Notes under the pieces: generated by a model
Databases searched by the model: none
Seen by the model: only the letters and a program-made list of their open reading frames with translations
Told to the model about the DNA's origin: nothing
Shown here: piece by piece, positions 45,601 through 56,201 of the stretch
Layout of the letters: the number at the start of each line of letters is the position of its first letter
How positions within the stretch are numbered: position 1 is the first letter of the stretch
NCBI GenBank assembly: GCA_963662175.1
Contig: OY759215.1
Coordinates: 24,169,079-24,233,078 of the forward strand
From: Aradus depressus
Lineage: Eukaryota; Arthropoda; Insecta; Hemiptera; Aradidae
Direction of reading: 5' to 3'
DNA: 64,000 nt
Made by a program: the position numbers and the translations under genes

Positions 45601-48168
45601 TTCCCTACATTTTTATTCATTTAGGATAGAGGTCTTTAATGAGTATCTGACATCGTACAGGCTCAGGACCACTCTTAACGTCCCATCCGAAGGACGGTAT
45701 GCTCAAGGTTTTTTTCATCTCCCAGATAAAAAACCTAAGAGGCTTGGCCGGGTTTCGAACCCGCGATCTCGAGCTCACAAGGCTAAGTACGTTAAAGAAA
45801 AGATAGACAATCGTCGAAATAGGAAATTCCGGCCAAATAATTTATGAATGTTATTATTAGACAGTTTGTATTGAAAATAAATTCATACATGAGGACATTG
45901 TGACCATCATCAGAAAGGAGACCAGAAAAACATTTTACTACGGTTATGATTTTTTCACTGAATATAGTCCAAAGGGAGGCAAATTCATAATCAAGTTAGG
46001 TTTGTACAAGGCCTTGTAAATAACTATAAATTGAGTTGATTCAAATTTTATAAATTGGTGATAATCGGGTTTGATATGACTAACTCTCTTCGAATATCTT
46101 CATCAAAAAATGAAGACCCTCAATAGTCAACCGCAATCAATGCCTAATAACTCCTTTATGGTGAGAAATTTAAAATCCTGTTTACCTGAGTGGTTGGAAA
46201 ATCAGGTATGATTCCGGTTAAATTCCGCAAATCTCTAGAAGTGGTGATCTTGTCAGAGTTGTGAGAGTAGTTGTGCTTGCTGTTGACTATCTTCTCAGGG
46301 AGGGCGAACAGAGATATCCAGTTTCTACTTCCATCAGCTAGCTCACTGAGGACACACACTGTTTCAGGGTCGTACTGCTCCAACTGTTGAATCCGCTCTC
46401 CGCAGTCAAACATTACCAGTTCTCCATATCTAAAAAACAAAGTGCATCATATTAACTAGTAGTTTCATCCGGCGTAGTTCGTCAGTGACTAGGTCGTATC
46501 CTAAAATTATAAAACCCTCTCTTAATTTAACAACCAACAATTAACTACTAAACAAACATCTAGGCCTCCCTCAGAACAACACCCAGAAAATCTAACCATT
46601 CAACATTTCTAATATGGCTCCTTCTGAGGATTGTGGTCAATAATTCTGCAATCTTTTTGCATTGGCGAAACTACTTAAGTAAAATAATCATTAAGATCTA
46701 TAAATGTTAAGAAAATTACATAAGTTGCTTCAATCAATTTTATTCATTATATATATCCTTTTGTATCGGCCAGACTCTATATCCCTAACATTTTGCACAG
46801 ATAAACTTGTGTAATTAAGAAATTAGGTTTACATGACACGCGCGGGACGCATAAGAGTCATCGAGGTCTTATGCCGCCCGCGGGTTGCCGACTCTTACCC
46901 TAAGCACTCACACACTGAGACCTTCGTTCCGATTGCTAATTTGACCTCTCCGTAACACATTAATGGCTGCATATGCTCGTTTTAGCACCTCACTCAGACC
47001 CTAACGTCGCATATACACTAAAGCATGATCTCACCATAACTGAAGTTTGGGGTAAATCATAGAAAATTAAGTTTCGAACGAGGAAATGAAAACATGTAAC
47101 AATCACCCTTCGTCGTGGTGACTACTGAAAAACAGCCAATGTCTCATACCTCTCCACTGAAATATTTAGGATTAACCTATGACAAAAGGATGACTTGGAA
47201 TCTCACATACGAACGACACCACATACACTACACTGGCGATTTAAACTATTATGTAGAATTTTGAATGGGTGTTCTAATTCATCGACTCAATAAAAACTTA
47301 ATTGTTACACCTACCATCTCCTACCTCTCTAGACTTATATATGTGACAGCAGCAAAGGCATAAAAAGAAAACAGATGTTTCATTCCAAAACACTCCAAAT
47401 GAGACATACAATGCCCGATGTACGTTCACATCACATCTATAACACAACCATCAAACAATTATGCCGTTTCTACGTCATCATTTACATACATACAAGCCAA
47501 TCGGGAAATTCACCTTCAAATTCACTCCACAATCCTCCAAAAAGGTTAAAAAGAACTGTGATGAAAGGAAGCCCTGAAGGTTCACCGCTACCCCTTTTCC
47601 CTCTATCAAGCCTTTGTCTAATTTTTATTTCTATGTATACTTGTCAGTCCAACCGCTGGGGTGAATTGAAATAGACTTCCGATTCATGGCAATATTATAT
47701 TCAATACAAAACGAGTGCATTGTTTAATTTAGACAACAAATATGTCAAGTACATTAGCAATGTTTGCTTTAACTTTCGAGGATTCTACAGATGCTGCACG
47801 ACTTCCTTCAACGTTACAATGTCCATTAAAAAAAAAAACATTTCCCCATTTTGACATACCTTCAAGGTTGAGTTTCAACACCATCGAAATGAAACTAACA
47901 CATACTTATGGAAATCATTGTTAAACAAATTACTTATTACCTTTATTATTAAATAGTTATAATAATCCGCTGAACAAAACCCATAAAGTGAATTATAATA
48001 AGACTTCCTAGACTAAGCAATATATTCAATACAACACCACCAGTTAAATGATTAAAATATCCTGTATATTTGTAAACATCATTAAAGAATAAGGGTAGAA
48101 TTGTAAAATACTTACTTTTTATAGGAGTTATGAAACCAATACTCCACTTTGTCTCCTTCTAAGGACAT
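42061..48168 (-). CDS. WDR73: WDR73 homologue, WD-repeat protein (5 exons, 430 aa)
   Basis: Complete five-exon model on the minus strand: 48116-48168, 46186-46429, 44821-44911, 43570-43881, 42061-42653. All introns are GT-AG and the phases (2,0,1,1) close to exactly 430 codons plus stop. The C-terminal third matches WDR73 in motif order: SVYDLRN, then SGFDSSVYLFD, a PL..VFVHEGHG segment, and a final LSAALNGTVQCWEAK blade. The middle exon carries TGVTHVFDIRAKTALG, like the WDR73 LVDTRQ blade. Human WDR73 (378 aa, Galloway-Mowat syndrome) is a cytoplasmic and spindle-pole beta-propeller linked to microtubules and the Integrator complex; that role is family knowledge. This copy has an extra His/Cys-rich tail at residues 394-430. 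Introns hold a SINE, a foldback element and a dead Jockey fragment. Identification rests on recalled motifs, not a search. Confidence 0.85.
42735..43081 (+). mobile_element. SINE, young full-length copy in WDR73 intron 4
   Basis: Only a handful of differences from the 30.4-kb copy, same tail type (CCTAAACCTAACC). Duplication TTTAATTTAAA at 42722-42732 and 43082-43092. Opposite in sense to WDR73. Confidence 0.9.
43158..43313. mobile_element. Foldback element in WDR73 intron 4
   Basis: Arms of about 49 bp (43159-43207 and 43264-43312). Each, read outward, is ACCTGAGGATG.CAGTTAA then TGCC.AAA..TAG and ends near AATAAA. The middle is about 56 bp. Similar ends occur in Penelope-like elements and their derivatives, from memory. 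Confidence 0.8.
43570..43881 (-). CDS. WDR73: WDR73 exon 4
   Basis: Acceptor TTTTGACAG|GTAAGG and donor CTCCATG|GTAGGT. Contains LTTGQEVCSILTSG and TGVTHVFDIRAKTALG propeller strands; enters and leaves in phase 1. Confidence 0.85.
44821..44911 (-). CDS. WDR73: WDR73 exon 3
   Basis: Acceptor TTGTTTCAG|ATT and donor CAGACAG|GTATGG. Thirty codons plus 1 nt, including GSQLNTNGICVYSLNDLQT, a WD-blade strand pattern. Too short to be recognised alone; supported by exact phase fit with both neighbours. Confidence 0.8.
45487..45790 (-). mobile_element. SINE in WDR73 intron 2
   Basis: TTAGTTATTGACTCATGTCC through CGGGTTTCGAACCCGCGATC; head incomplete. Same sense as WDR73. Confidence 0.87.
46186..46429 (-). 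CDS. WDR73: WDR73 exon 2
   Basis: Acceptor TTTTTTAG|ATATGG and donor CTCAG|GTAAAC. One base completes the Lys codon, then 81 codons beginning YGELVMFDCGERIQQLEQYD. Ends in phase 0. Confidence 0.82.
47110..47590 (+). pseudogene. Jockey-type RT C-terminal remnant in WDR73 intron 1
   Basis: Frame reads SPLKYLGLTYDKRMTWNLTY, then broken segments including SRLIYVTAAKA and finally LHNPPKRLKR near 47540, matching the YLGL..D..LTW, and PPRRLKR blocks at the end of Jockey ORF2. Several stops. It is antisense to WDR73. Confidence 0.65.
48116..48168 (-). CDS. WDR73: WDR73 exon 1
   Basis: ATG at 48168-48166, 17 codons plus 2 nt (MSLEGDKVEYWFHNSYK...), donor AAAAA|GTAAGT. The next exon completes a Lys codon. 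Confidence 0.72.
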
Positions 48169-48749
48169 TCTAAATAGATAAAATGAAATATATTTTAAAT
48201 GAATAAGACTGTTTTTAATACTAACTATAAAAATATAAAATAATCTACAAACTAATTAAGTTATCTAGGATCACGTCATAATAACATAAACTTCCCTTCC
48301 TAGAAACAACAAGGACAAAGGTAGGACAAAATAACCAGTTCGAATGTAACCTCAACCATCTCGAATTCAGATACCGCTCTCGTGTCATTAGGGGATGTTT
48401 TTTTTTGTACATATTTTCAAATTCTATCGGATAATTAGCTTGAAATTAATGTTTAACAATCTTTTTATTTTTTTCGTCATAGGTTAAATAGAAGTATATG
48501 TAACGTAAGTGATGACAATTTGTAAAATCAACATGTAAAAAAAAAAAAAAATGATATGAACTTTCTTCCATTGTTTTTCTCAAATCTTTTTGTTGATGTT
48601 GGCCCTATTGTGATTTTTAAAAAAAACTATGCTACTATTACGTCGTTATTACTTATGTTTGCTGTATTAGTACCATACTTTGCTTCTTACATTACAGTGG
48701 CTGTTAATAATTTCGTCAAAATAATTTTAGGTATAATTGTTTAAGAAAA
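48169..48749. promoter_or_regulatory. Shared WDR73/eiger upstream region
   Basis: The 581 bp between two divergent start codons must hold the 5' UTRs and promoters of both genes unless an upstream non-coding exon exists elsewhere. I see no clear TATA box or CpG-rich core, an A13 tract at 48539-48551, and a 62-codon hydrophobic ORF on the plus strand. Regulatory role is inferred from position only. Confidence 0.4.
48556..48744 (+). CDS. Small hydrophobic ORF (62 aa) just upstream of eiger
   Basis: ATG-initiated, 62 codons, stop TAA five bases before the eiger ATG and in a different frame. The predicted protein is mostly hydrophobic with two likely membrane segments (roughly residues 3-22 and 28-60). 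I recognise no family. It could be an upstream ORF in the eiger leader, a small membrane-protein gene, or chance in AT-rich DNA (Phe, Ile and Val codons are T-rich). A possible acceptor-like TTTTAG lies at 48725-48730, so part could be intronic. Confidence 0.2.
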   Translation: MNFLPLFFSNLFVDVGPIVIFKKNYATITSLLLMFAVLVPYFASYITVAVNNFVKIILGIIV

Positions 48750-48849
48750 ATGAAGAATAAGGACATCGAGTACAATTTTTTGAACGATGGGACTTCAATT
48801 TTTTTGCCCTCTGATACAAATACGACAACAGAGTTAACATTCGGTCCAG
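48750..48849 (+). CDS. egr: eiger exon 1
   Basis: ATG preceded by AAGAAAA, 33 codons plus 1 nt, donor CCAG|GTAAAAAG. Encodes the acidic cytosolic N-terminus. Confidence 0.8.
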
Positions 48850-51800
48850 GTAAAAAGTTAAATAACTACTAACCCATTACTTAATTATTATCATTATTGT
48901 AGACATGTAAGTTTTTTCGTTTTTTTACAGGCTCACCTCCATTTATTGGATTAAATTTAAGAGCAAATCCACAAAAAAATTCCTGGTCGAAATGGTTAAT
49001 TTTTGGTCATATTTTAACGCTCTATTTGACAGTTTTTATTCTGTACGCTGAGGTTCAGTTTGTTAAACAAAGTATGACTGAATACAATCTGAATTCAATT
49101 AATATCACTTTGAGAAGTATGCGAGTTGAAATTAACTGTATTCGAGAAATTGAAGAAATGAAGAAAACAATTAAGGAACACATTTCAAATGGCAACAGTT
49201 TCAACCACAGGGAGAAGCGTGAAGCTCTGCCAAACAAAGTGTCTTCAGAAGGACTGTCAGAATTCAATACTGCTTTATCTGCCGAAGTGAGAGCTGTTCC
49301 CCGCAGTAGTGACAATCACAACAGAAGTAATGACGGAAATAAAGAAAGGAGGAGAGGTAAAAAGAATAAACGGAAAAATTCGAGAAGGCGTTGCCATGGT
49401 AAACATAGTTTCAGAAAGTGTTTCTCATTTTTCTTATCTCTTATTAACCAATGCTTCCTTTGCTAACTTACGTTACGCTATGCTCTTTCTATGTCAACCA
49501 AGCATGCCTTCTTATAATTATTATATATTATATTTGTGTTATTTTATTTATTCATTTTTCTTTCCAACTTTCAGCAGTTCCTTTAGTGGCCACATTCAAA
49601 GGAGCAATACCCGAACCTACCATGAGAGATGGAGGTAATGAAAAACATAATTATTAATGGAACTTTTGGTTTGGGGAACCGTGCTGAACATGGCCTCAAA
49701 ATATCAAGGATTTTCTAATCAGTTGACTCCACATGGAAAGTCCTAAAGCGTCTTACAATAAACGTTTAATCCTTTCTTGTATAATTATATAAATTTATAT
49801 ATTAATATAAATTAAAACCTACAAATGGAAAACTGGTTAACAATACTTTTAAAACTACTTTGATTCAAATGCTAGTAATTTGTGCTATTAATTATTGCAA
49901 TGTTTTAGGTATCCTTCACCCTTGGTATAAAGACAAAGAATCGGCTGGGGAATTCACCCTGAATACAAGATTCCCTTCGGCTGGTAAAGAAATGATTGAA
50001 GTAGTCGAAAACGGGTTATACTTCATTCATGCACAGGTATTATAAGTTGTATAATAATTATAAATTTTTATATTAATAATCTCCGTTAGTCTATACTAGT
50101 AAATTGGTATAGTACTTTTGTTTAGTGGTTGTGTCGCCGAACTTTAATATGTGACACTATGGGTTTCGCTAGACTTTCTGTACACATACTTATTGAAATA
50201 TAATAATATATGATGCTAGGAATAATTTTAAAATACAGTAGAAGACCGCTTGCCATAATTAAGACCTTTACGTGAAATGAGTTTTTTCTAATCTTGTAAG
50301 CCAGCTGCCCCACGAAACATATTGTTTCATTCAATTTAAAATTGTTCCAGAACTGTTTTAAAAATATTTTCTTTCTGAAAATGTAAAGGAATATTTATAG
50401 GATATTGCAGTATATCTTCATAGTAAAGAGATCTTTTTGTTCCGAAGTATTTTATTTAAGTTGTTAGCTCTTTGAATTGTTTCCAAATTGTTCTATATCG
50501 TTCGATTATGCAACATTATCTAATATTATGAAGTCCCTGAAGAGTATCCAATACCGACACTTGTCCGATTTTCTAAAGGACTCCCCGTTTTTTTCACAAA
50601 TTGAAAGAACTTTTTTCGAGCCATTTAAAAATTATTTTAATATTGATTTTAAAGTTTCTCTACAAGATTTGTTTCAAGAATTTGGATTATAGTTAAAAGA
50701 GATAGTTGTAAAAATTTTGTTAACCGCAAAATAAAATTACTTATATTTTGATCTGATTTTGGCCACAATTTATTAAATTCTTAGTTTGGCTTAGAAGGCA
50801 TCTCTCATTTAAAATTTTAGGTTTATAGGTCCACAGTTTTAGAGGTAGTGGATATACAATTGTTTAGAGAGATACGCAAAACTTTCGATTCGGACCCTAG
50901 TTGATACTAGTCGAACGAGGTCAAAAATACGAAATACTTTCTCGATGTTAGCTTGATTGTATAGAGAATGTAATGAAAAATTGAAGATAGAAAGATTTCA
51001 ATGAAATAATAAAATATTTTAAAAGAATACTTATCACAAATGTGTCCATTAATCTCCTCCGGGATGCAATTATAAATTTTGATAGCAATCTTCGTCTTTT
51101 TCTTTTGGAATTTTATTTATTTTTTTAGTTTGTCCAATTGTGTTACTAACTTTCACTATTCACCCGTTATTATCTCATATGCACACGGAAGAACATTAAT
51201 CATTAGATACTACTATTTGACGAATGTGTCAGCGCTCCCGGTTGAGTTCGACTGACAGAAGGTCGGTCTTGGGGACGCCTCCCCGTGCAGGTCTCAACAT
51301 GTCGGTCCAGGCATCCTGTAGGCAAACCTGTATCACACAATACGATCACTGCTACTTGGGAATCACTGATATAAATAACTGTTTGTCACTGATATCCCAG
51401 CAGCAGATTTCTTTTATTCAGTTTTATTTCATTTAGTTTAATAGGATGGAAATTTTGATGCGTTGTACCTCCGGAATCGAAAGGGCTAGCTTTAAAGCTG
51501 AAAAATGCTCGAAATTCAAATTTCAAAATTAATTTATATTAATATTCTCGCAATTTTTTAGCCGGTCTATCTGAATATGTGAAAATTATCACCATGACCC
51601 CCCTCCCCCATCCCTTTACGAAAAGAGAAAAAACATCAAAATATAGAAATTCTAAGTGTCCCACAGTTATATATTTTTATTATTCAATAAATATCTCATC
51701 AATCAAAACTTTGCGATTGGACGTTATGGCGGAGTCACAGAGAATTAGTATGTCACTGACTTTGTGGCGGACCGTTGGAATGTTCCATGTATCTTAACTT

Positions 51801-52351
51801 GACTAGTCATACACCGCAGAACAATACTTTCTCTGATTCGGTAAAACCTCTGATGGACGTCGCAAGTTGCGTTATTTTAACATCCCTGTGACCCGGATCT
51901 TTAAAGTTTAGTAAACAAAGTTCCAGATATGTCTGTGCGATAGTTCTATGACAAATTGTTGTAAATGATTGAACCCCTAACAACCGCCCCCTTTAGCCCT
52001 AATCTTCTGTAGCCTGTAAAACAATGAGATGTGGTTACTGTGGAGAGTTGTGTTGTGTGTTAGCAGGTGTACTACTTAAGTGGGAGCGGTGGGCCGCAGC
52101 AGAAGCAGCACAGTTACACCATCATGCTGTTGGATGGCCAGGGGGGCAATGTCCCTGAGGTGCCCCTGGCCCACTGTGCCTCCGTGGGCCCTGCCGGAGG
52201 CCAGGCTACCTGTTACACGGCTGTGGTCCGCCATCTCTCTCCCGGGGACCGCCTCTTCATCAGACAGCTCGAGCGGGATGTCCATGTGACTATGCGCCCT
52301 GGCCAGACCTTTTTCACTCTACTCCTTCTTAGTAGGACCTCTTCAAGGTAG
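48750..52351 (+). CDS. egr: Eiger, TNF superfamily ligand (5 exons, 346 aa)
   Basis: Exons 48750-48849, 48931-49398, 49575-49634, 49909-50036, 52067-52351. All GT-AG; phases close to 346 codons plus stop. Type II membrane architecture: cytosolic residues 1-54, one membrane helix about 55-73, stalk with furin-like REKR at 127-130 and a polybasic run at 173-187, then a TNF homology domain from about residue 190. Domain hallmarks seen: ATFKGAIPEP, GLYFIHAQVYY, a Cys pair at 289 and 301, GDRLFI and GQTFF. In insects Eiger binds Wengen/Grindelwald receptors and activates JNK signalling as a shed trimer (family knowledge). Odd points: an alternative donor in exon 2, and a C-terminal tail running into a minisatellite. 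EDA-type ligand is the alternative, but no collagen stretch is present. Confidence 0.9.
48931..49398 (+). CDS. egr: eiger exon 2 (membrane anchor and stalk)
   Basis: Acceptor TTTTTTACAG|GCTCACC, donor GCCATG|GTAAAC. Encodes WLIFGHILTLYLTVFILYA (the anchor), the stalk and two basic sites. A second in-phase donor, GAGAG|GTAAAA after 49356, would remove 42 nt. Confidence 0.87.
49575..49634 (+). CDS. egr: eiger exon 3
   Basis: Acceptor CAACTTTCAG|CAGTT, donor GATGGAG|GTAATG; 60 nt encoding VPLVATFKGAIPEPTMRDG, the start of the TNF domain. Confidence 0.87.
49909..50036 (+). CDS. egr: eiger exon 4
   Basis: Acceptor TGTTTTAG|GTATCC, donor GCACAG|GTATTA. Encodes PWYKDKESAGEFTL through VENGLYFIHAQ. 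Phase 1 in, phase 0 out. Confidence 0.9.
50037..52066 (+). other. eiger intron 4
   Basis: GTATTA...GTTAGCAG intron of 2030 bp, by far the longest in the gene. A plus-strand frame at 50477-50692 shows no recognisable domain. Confidence 0.8.
52067..52351 (+). CDS. egr: eiger exon 5 with stop
   Basis: Acceptor GTTAGCAG|GTGTAC. GC-rich compared with the other exons. Encodes VYYLSG, the disulfide Cys pair, GDRLFI and the end of the domain. The stop TAG lies in the first unit of a 30-bp tandem repeat. Confidence 0.9.
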   Translation: MYYLSGSGGPQQKQHSYTIMLLDGQGGNVPEVPLAHCASVGPAGGQATCYTAVVRHLSPGDRLFIRQLERDVHVTMRPGQTFFTLLLLSRTSSR

Positions 52352-52530
52352 CCCATAGTTTCTATCCCAGTCCCATTCTACTCCTTAAGGTAGCCCATAG
52401 CCCCATTTTCCTCCTCAAGGTAGCCCTTAGTCCCATTTTCCTCCTCAAGGTAGCCCATAGCCTCATTTTCCTCCTCAAGGTAGCCCATAGCTCCACTTTC
52501 CTCCTCAAGGTAGCCCTTAATTCCAGTCCC
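52327..52530. repeat. 30-bp minisatellite at the eiger 3' end
   Basis: About six imperfect units of 30 bp with the core CTCCTCAAGGTAGCCCATAG and a CCCATTTTC spacer. The first unit overlaps the last codons and stop of eiger (CTTCAAGGTAG); the rest lies in the presumed 3' UTR. An ATTAAA hexamer near 52580 is a possible polyadenylation signal. Confidence 0.85.
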
Positions 52531-54039
52531 GGCCTCCTCCTAACCACACCTGGGTGCCATTAATGTAAATAATTCAGTATTAAAGTAATCAATGTTTGTT
52601 GATAGACTTTCAAAAGGGTTGTCAGTTGCTTGTTGTTCCTGTCTGTCGTATTACATAACATATCGTATTATTATGTCACCTAACCGTTCCGTTTCAATTA
52701 TTTCTGGTGTTTGTCACAGGACCATCATCGAAAAAAATACATGTGATAGGTCACTATAGACATTTACGGAAAAGCTAACATTTTTTTCCGGGACTTTATG
52801 GCTAATCCAAAAATTAGTTGAGGCTTCTCTTGCTGATTTTCTATGCACTCATATATCTATAAAATTGTAGAAACCTAATTATTTTTTGGTTTGAAAGTGT
52901 TTCACCTGGTGCAGGTTCACACTTTTAAAATGAACCATTTAAAAATTATAAGTGCATAGTAACATGCTTAAAAAGGCGAGAAAATGTTTAAAACAAGTAA
53001 CAACATATGTAAATGAAATAATAAGGCCGTGAAGTGAATTTCATATTAAAAAAGCAACGAAAATATCAATTCAGTCTTAATATCTAACATTGGCATAACA
53101 TTTTTAAACACTTCAGATTAAAAAAATATATTTTTTTTGAGAAGTAATTTCTTCCTAAGGGCAAGAAGTGCAATTCGCACATTGTGACTGAAGATTCCAG
53201 ACAATGAAGTGTCTCAAGAGAAATAAAGAATATCCTAGATAGATCTATGGGAACACTACATTTACATCACAGTAGAAAATGTTTGAAATGTAAAATTTTT
53301 AAAAATGTACTTGCTTTTTTAAGCATGTTAATAATATACTCTTATAAATTTGAAACACATTCATACAATTAATGACGTTTCTAGCATAGTATCTTGTACG
53401 TATGAGAGCATTGAAAATTAGCAAGTGATAAAGTAGCAGTAAAATGCTAGAAAAATTGTTTAGGAAAAGATATTTTAGTTTTTTTAAATATTTGTGGTAG
53501 ACATATGAGATATAGATATCATGGGACGATCCCGAATTAAGATTGAATGCGTCGTAAAGTAATAAGGATAAGCGGAACAGGATTGACGACCCTTCAATTA
53601 CAATAGCATTACAGCCTACCTATAACCATTGATTACTTTAATACTTAGTTATTTGAGATATTTTTTTGCGATCTCATATATTCTTACAATATAGTTAATA
53701 TTATATAGTAACTATTCTTACAATTTACATTTTGTAAAATTGATTTGTGATAAAATAACTCTTTGTGCATATTATTAATGTGTTTCGTTAGATTTTTTTG
53801 TATTTCAAAATTTTGGAAATATAGTGAGAAAAAAAGAGTTTAGTCAATGCAAAGTATAACTAATGCAATTTTTGGAATATTATGCCGTCCAGGTTATTAA
53901 GTTCTTGGTTTCAGTATTAATATTTAATACTTTTACTATGAAAAAGAAAAGAACTTGACGATTACAAGTGTATTGCAAATGGAAGAGCGCGCCAGTTTTT
54001 CTTGTATAGTTGAGGAATGGGCGCAAAAACGTCCAAATA
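52531..54039. other. eiger 3' flank; no gene recognised
   Basis: AT-rich; the eiger 3' UTR lies at its start. Confidence 0.5.
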
Positions 54040-54085
54040 TTCATTTTTTTGTTTTATGGACGATGCATATTGGCCATAAATTAAT
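54040..54085 (-). mobile_element. Tiny 3'-end match to the 62.9-kb LINE
   Basis: TTTTATGGACGATGCATATT followed by GGCCAT closely matches the LINE 3' terminus at 62872-62900 (TTATGAACGATGCATATTAGCCAT), and sits next to a short T run as the tail would. Only about 25 bp match. Confidence 0.35.
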
Positions 54086-54388
54086 TCTCAAAAATACCTA
54101 ATTATTAAATTTGTAGTAAACATTATCAATTCGAAAAATGAAAAATATCTTTAATAATATTAATTCTTCTGCATGTTATCTCCTTTTTTGTTTTGTTCAT
54201 TGAAGTATACCACTTATGTTCGTTATGTTTGACTATTTTTCAGCTGCTATTTCATATTATTATAGTTTCTTATTTAATAATTAATAGATATTGTTAACAC
54301 ACTATATATTAAACGTTGATAGGTAGAGAGGTTGTATGATATCAATGAGAATTATAATCAATTGTAAATAATTTATTTGTAGTTTTGT

Positions 54389-54999
54389 CTGGGGTTGGCA
54401 ACCTTCTTGTACTTGCAGACCACATTACATCCTGGACTGTCAAATGCTGGTCGTACATTTCAAATATGTAAATAAAATAACTACTAATTATTGTATAAAA
54501 TAACATGAACATTTTATGCACCGTGACTTGTAAATATTCAGCATTTTGATTCCGGCAGTCTGCTGACTCATGTCCGAGCCTTAACTACGTGGTCATATCC
54601 GCCTAGAACCAGAGCGCTCCTCCGTCGCTCTGGTGGACATGTGCCCGACTTTACAGTGGGAGTACCAAATTTTGGCTACCCAGGTTTATTCACCAAGGGT
54701 AGGGGTCTTTAACGATTACCTGACATCATATATGCTCGGTACCATCGCTAAACCTGACATCATCTACGCTCGGTACCATCGCTAAACCTCCAATTCTAAG
54801 GATGGCGGGTTCAAGGTTCTTTGACCTCCCAGCTAGAAAACCTAAAGGCCTCGACCAGGTTTCCAACCCGCTATCTTGAGCTCAGTAGACAGACTGTAAT
54901 TACGTAGGTATTTTGTTTTGCAGATAAATCTATTTTTTTATTTTTTGATTAAGTAATATTTTCACCATGCCCTCGCCGGCCGCGGCTTGCCGACCCCTG
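54389..54999 (+). mobile_element. hAT-type MITE carrying a nested SINE
   Basis: Ends CTGGGGTTGGCAA... and ...TTGCCGACCCCTG form an imperfect hAT-like inverted repeat. Flanks AGTTTTGT (54381-54388) and ATTTTTGT (55000-55007) form an 8-bp duplication with one mismatch. About 330 bp of the interior is a SINE copy; the host MITE is about 280 bp. Confidence 0.65.
54562..54892 (-). mobile_element. SINE nested in a hAT MITE, with internal duplication
   Basis: GACTCATGTCCGAGCCTTAA through CTATCTTGAGCTCAGTAGAC. A segment of about 36 bp (ACCTGACATCAT..GCTCGGTACCATCGCTA) is repeated in tandem at 54718-54788. Confidence 0.83.
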
Positions 55000-55007
55000 A
55001 TTTTTGT

Positions 55008-56191
55008 AAAGAAGTTTTGAAAGTGCCAATACTGGAATGTTTATGCAATTACCATTTATTTAGAAAATGTTAAGGCTGTTGTAAAGTATAAAAATAATTA
55101 TATTAATTTTATGTTGCCAGTCAGAGGAATCAATTCAGTGAATGAGAAGGTCGAATGTAGTTACAAAGGAACCACCAATATCCTCTTTATTGTGTGTTTT
55201 TTGGATAATTTTGAAAAATAAGTCTTTGCTGAAATAAAAGTTGTGGGCCGTTAAATTATAAAATAAATGAGTACTCTGACAAGTTTTTAGGTGGAATATT
55301 TCTCGTGTTAAAAGCATTAATTTTGGAGGCTGTTTAAAGATGGGAGGATGTCCAGTAATGACAGCGTTGAGCTGAGCCTGTCTCTAACCTTCCTCTGTCA
55401 ACCTCTTCAAAATTGAATTGTCTACAACTTTTATTTCAGAAACATTGAACAAAAATCGATATTTTCAAAAAGGATTCAACTGCAACATTTTTATTCTAAG
55501 AGAACATATCTGGTTCTATTTGGCCTCCTGGATTCTCTGTATAAGATCCCCTCAGTCTTACAAACACTCTGTACAATTGATTATGAATATGATAATTTTA
55601 TATGTTAATATAGTTTTCAAATTAAATTTTTTTACTATTAAGGTTAGTGTGTAATATTATGCATTATAGAAGGATGTAATAATTATTTCTTTTAATAGTT
55701 ATTTCTTTTTACTAAGTTTCTCTACTAAAGCGGCAACAGTAAAAAAGCTTTCTACAAGTGCCGCAAAAACTTTCCAATGAACCATTATTTTTTTTTTTTC
55801 TGGATTTGTAATGGTGGAGTCAAAAATTGAAAATTCTTACCTTTTAAGTAGAGACAATAGAATCCTGAATTTTTACCCCGTTCGGCACGCCATAGATAGA
55901 TAAAAGTAATTTCTTTTATATATTTCTGAAAGTTTAATTAGAAATCTATGCAACCATGCTTCAATCCGACATCTCTTAAATCTAGTGTACAATTCAATAG
56001 GAAAATGAAAAATTAAATAACTCAACACCTACATTGCCCTTAGGAAAAACCTGCAAAATAGAAGTTGGAAAAAAAGTCAAATCAAATCTATTTATCGTTT
56101 TGTAGGATCGATAACACATCCCATACGTGTTGATCCTTGCTTAAGTTACAGTACAAAAATAAATATAAAGTATAATAATTAAATTTTAAAC
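55008..56191. other. No gene recognised
   Basis: AT-rich, no repeat with a second copy in the window. Confidence 0.5.
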
Positions 56192-56201
56192 AAGAAGTGA
56201 A

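Noticed and set aside
50477..50692. 71-aa ORF in eiger intron 4
   Set aside because: No ATG-context support, no domain, and composition fits AT-rich chance; it may be transposon debris.
52327..52530. CRISPR-like array
   Set aside because: Units are contiguous with no spacers; it is a minisatellite in a eukaryotic gene.
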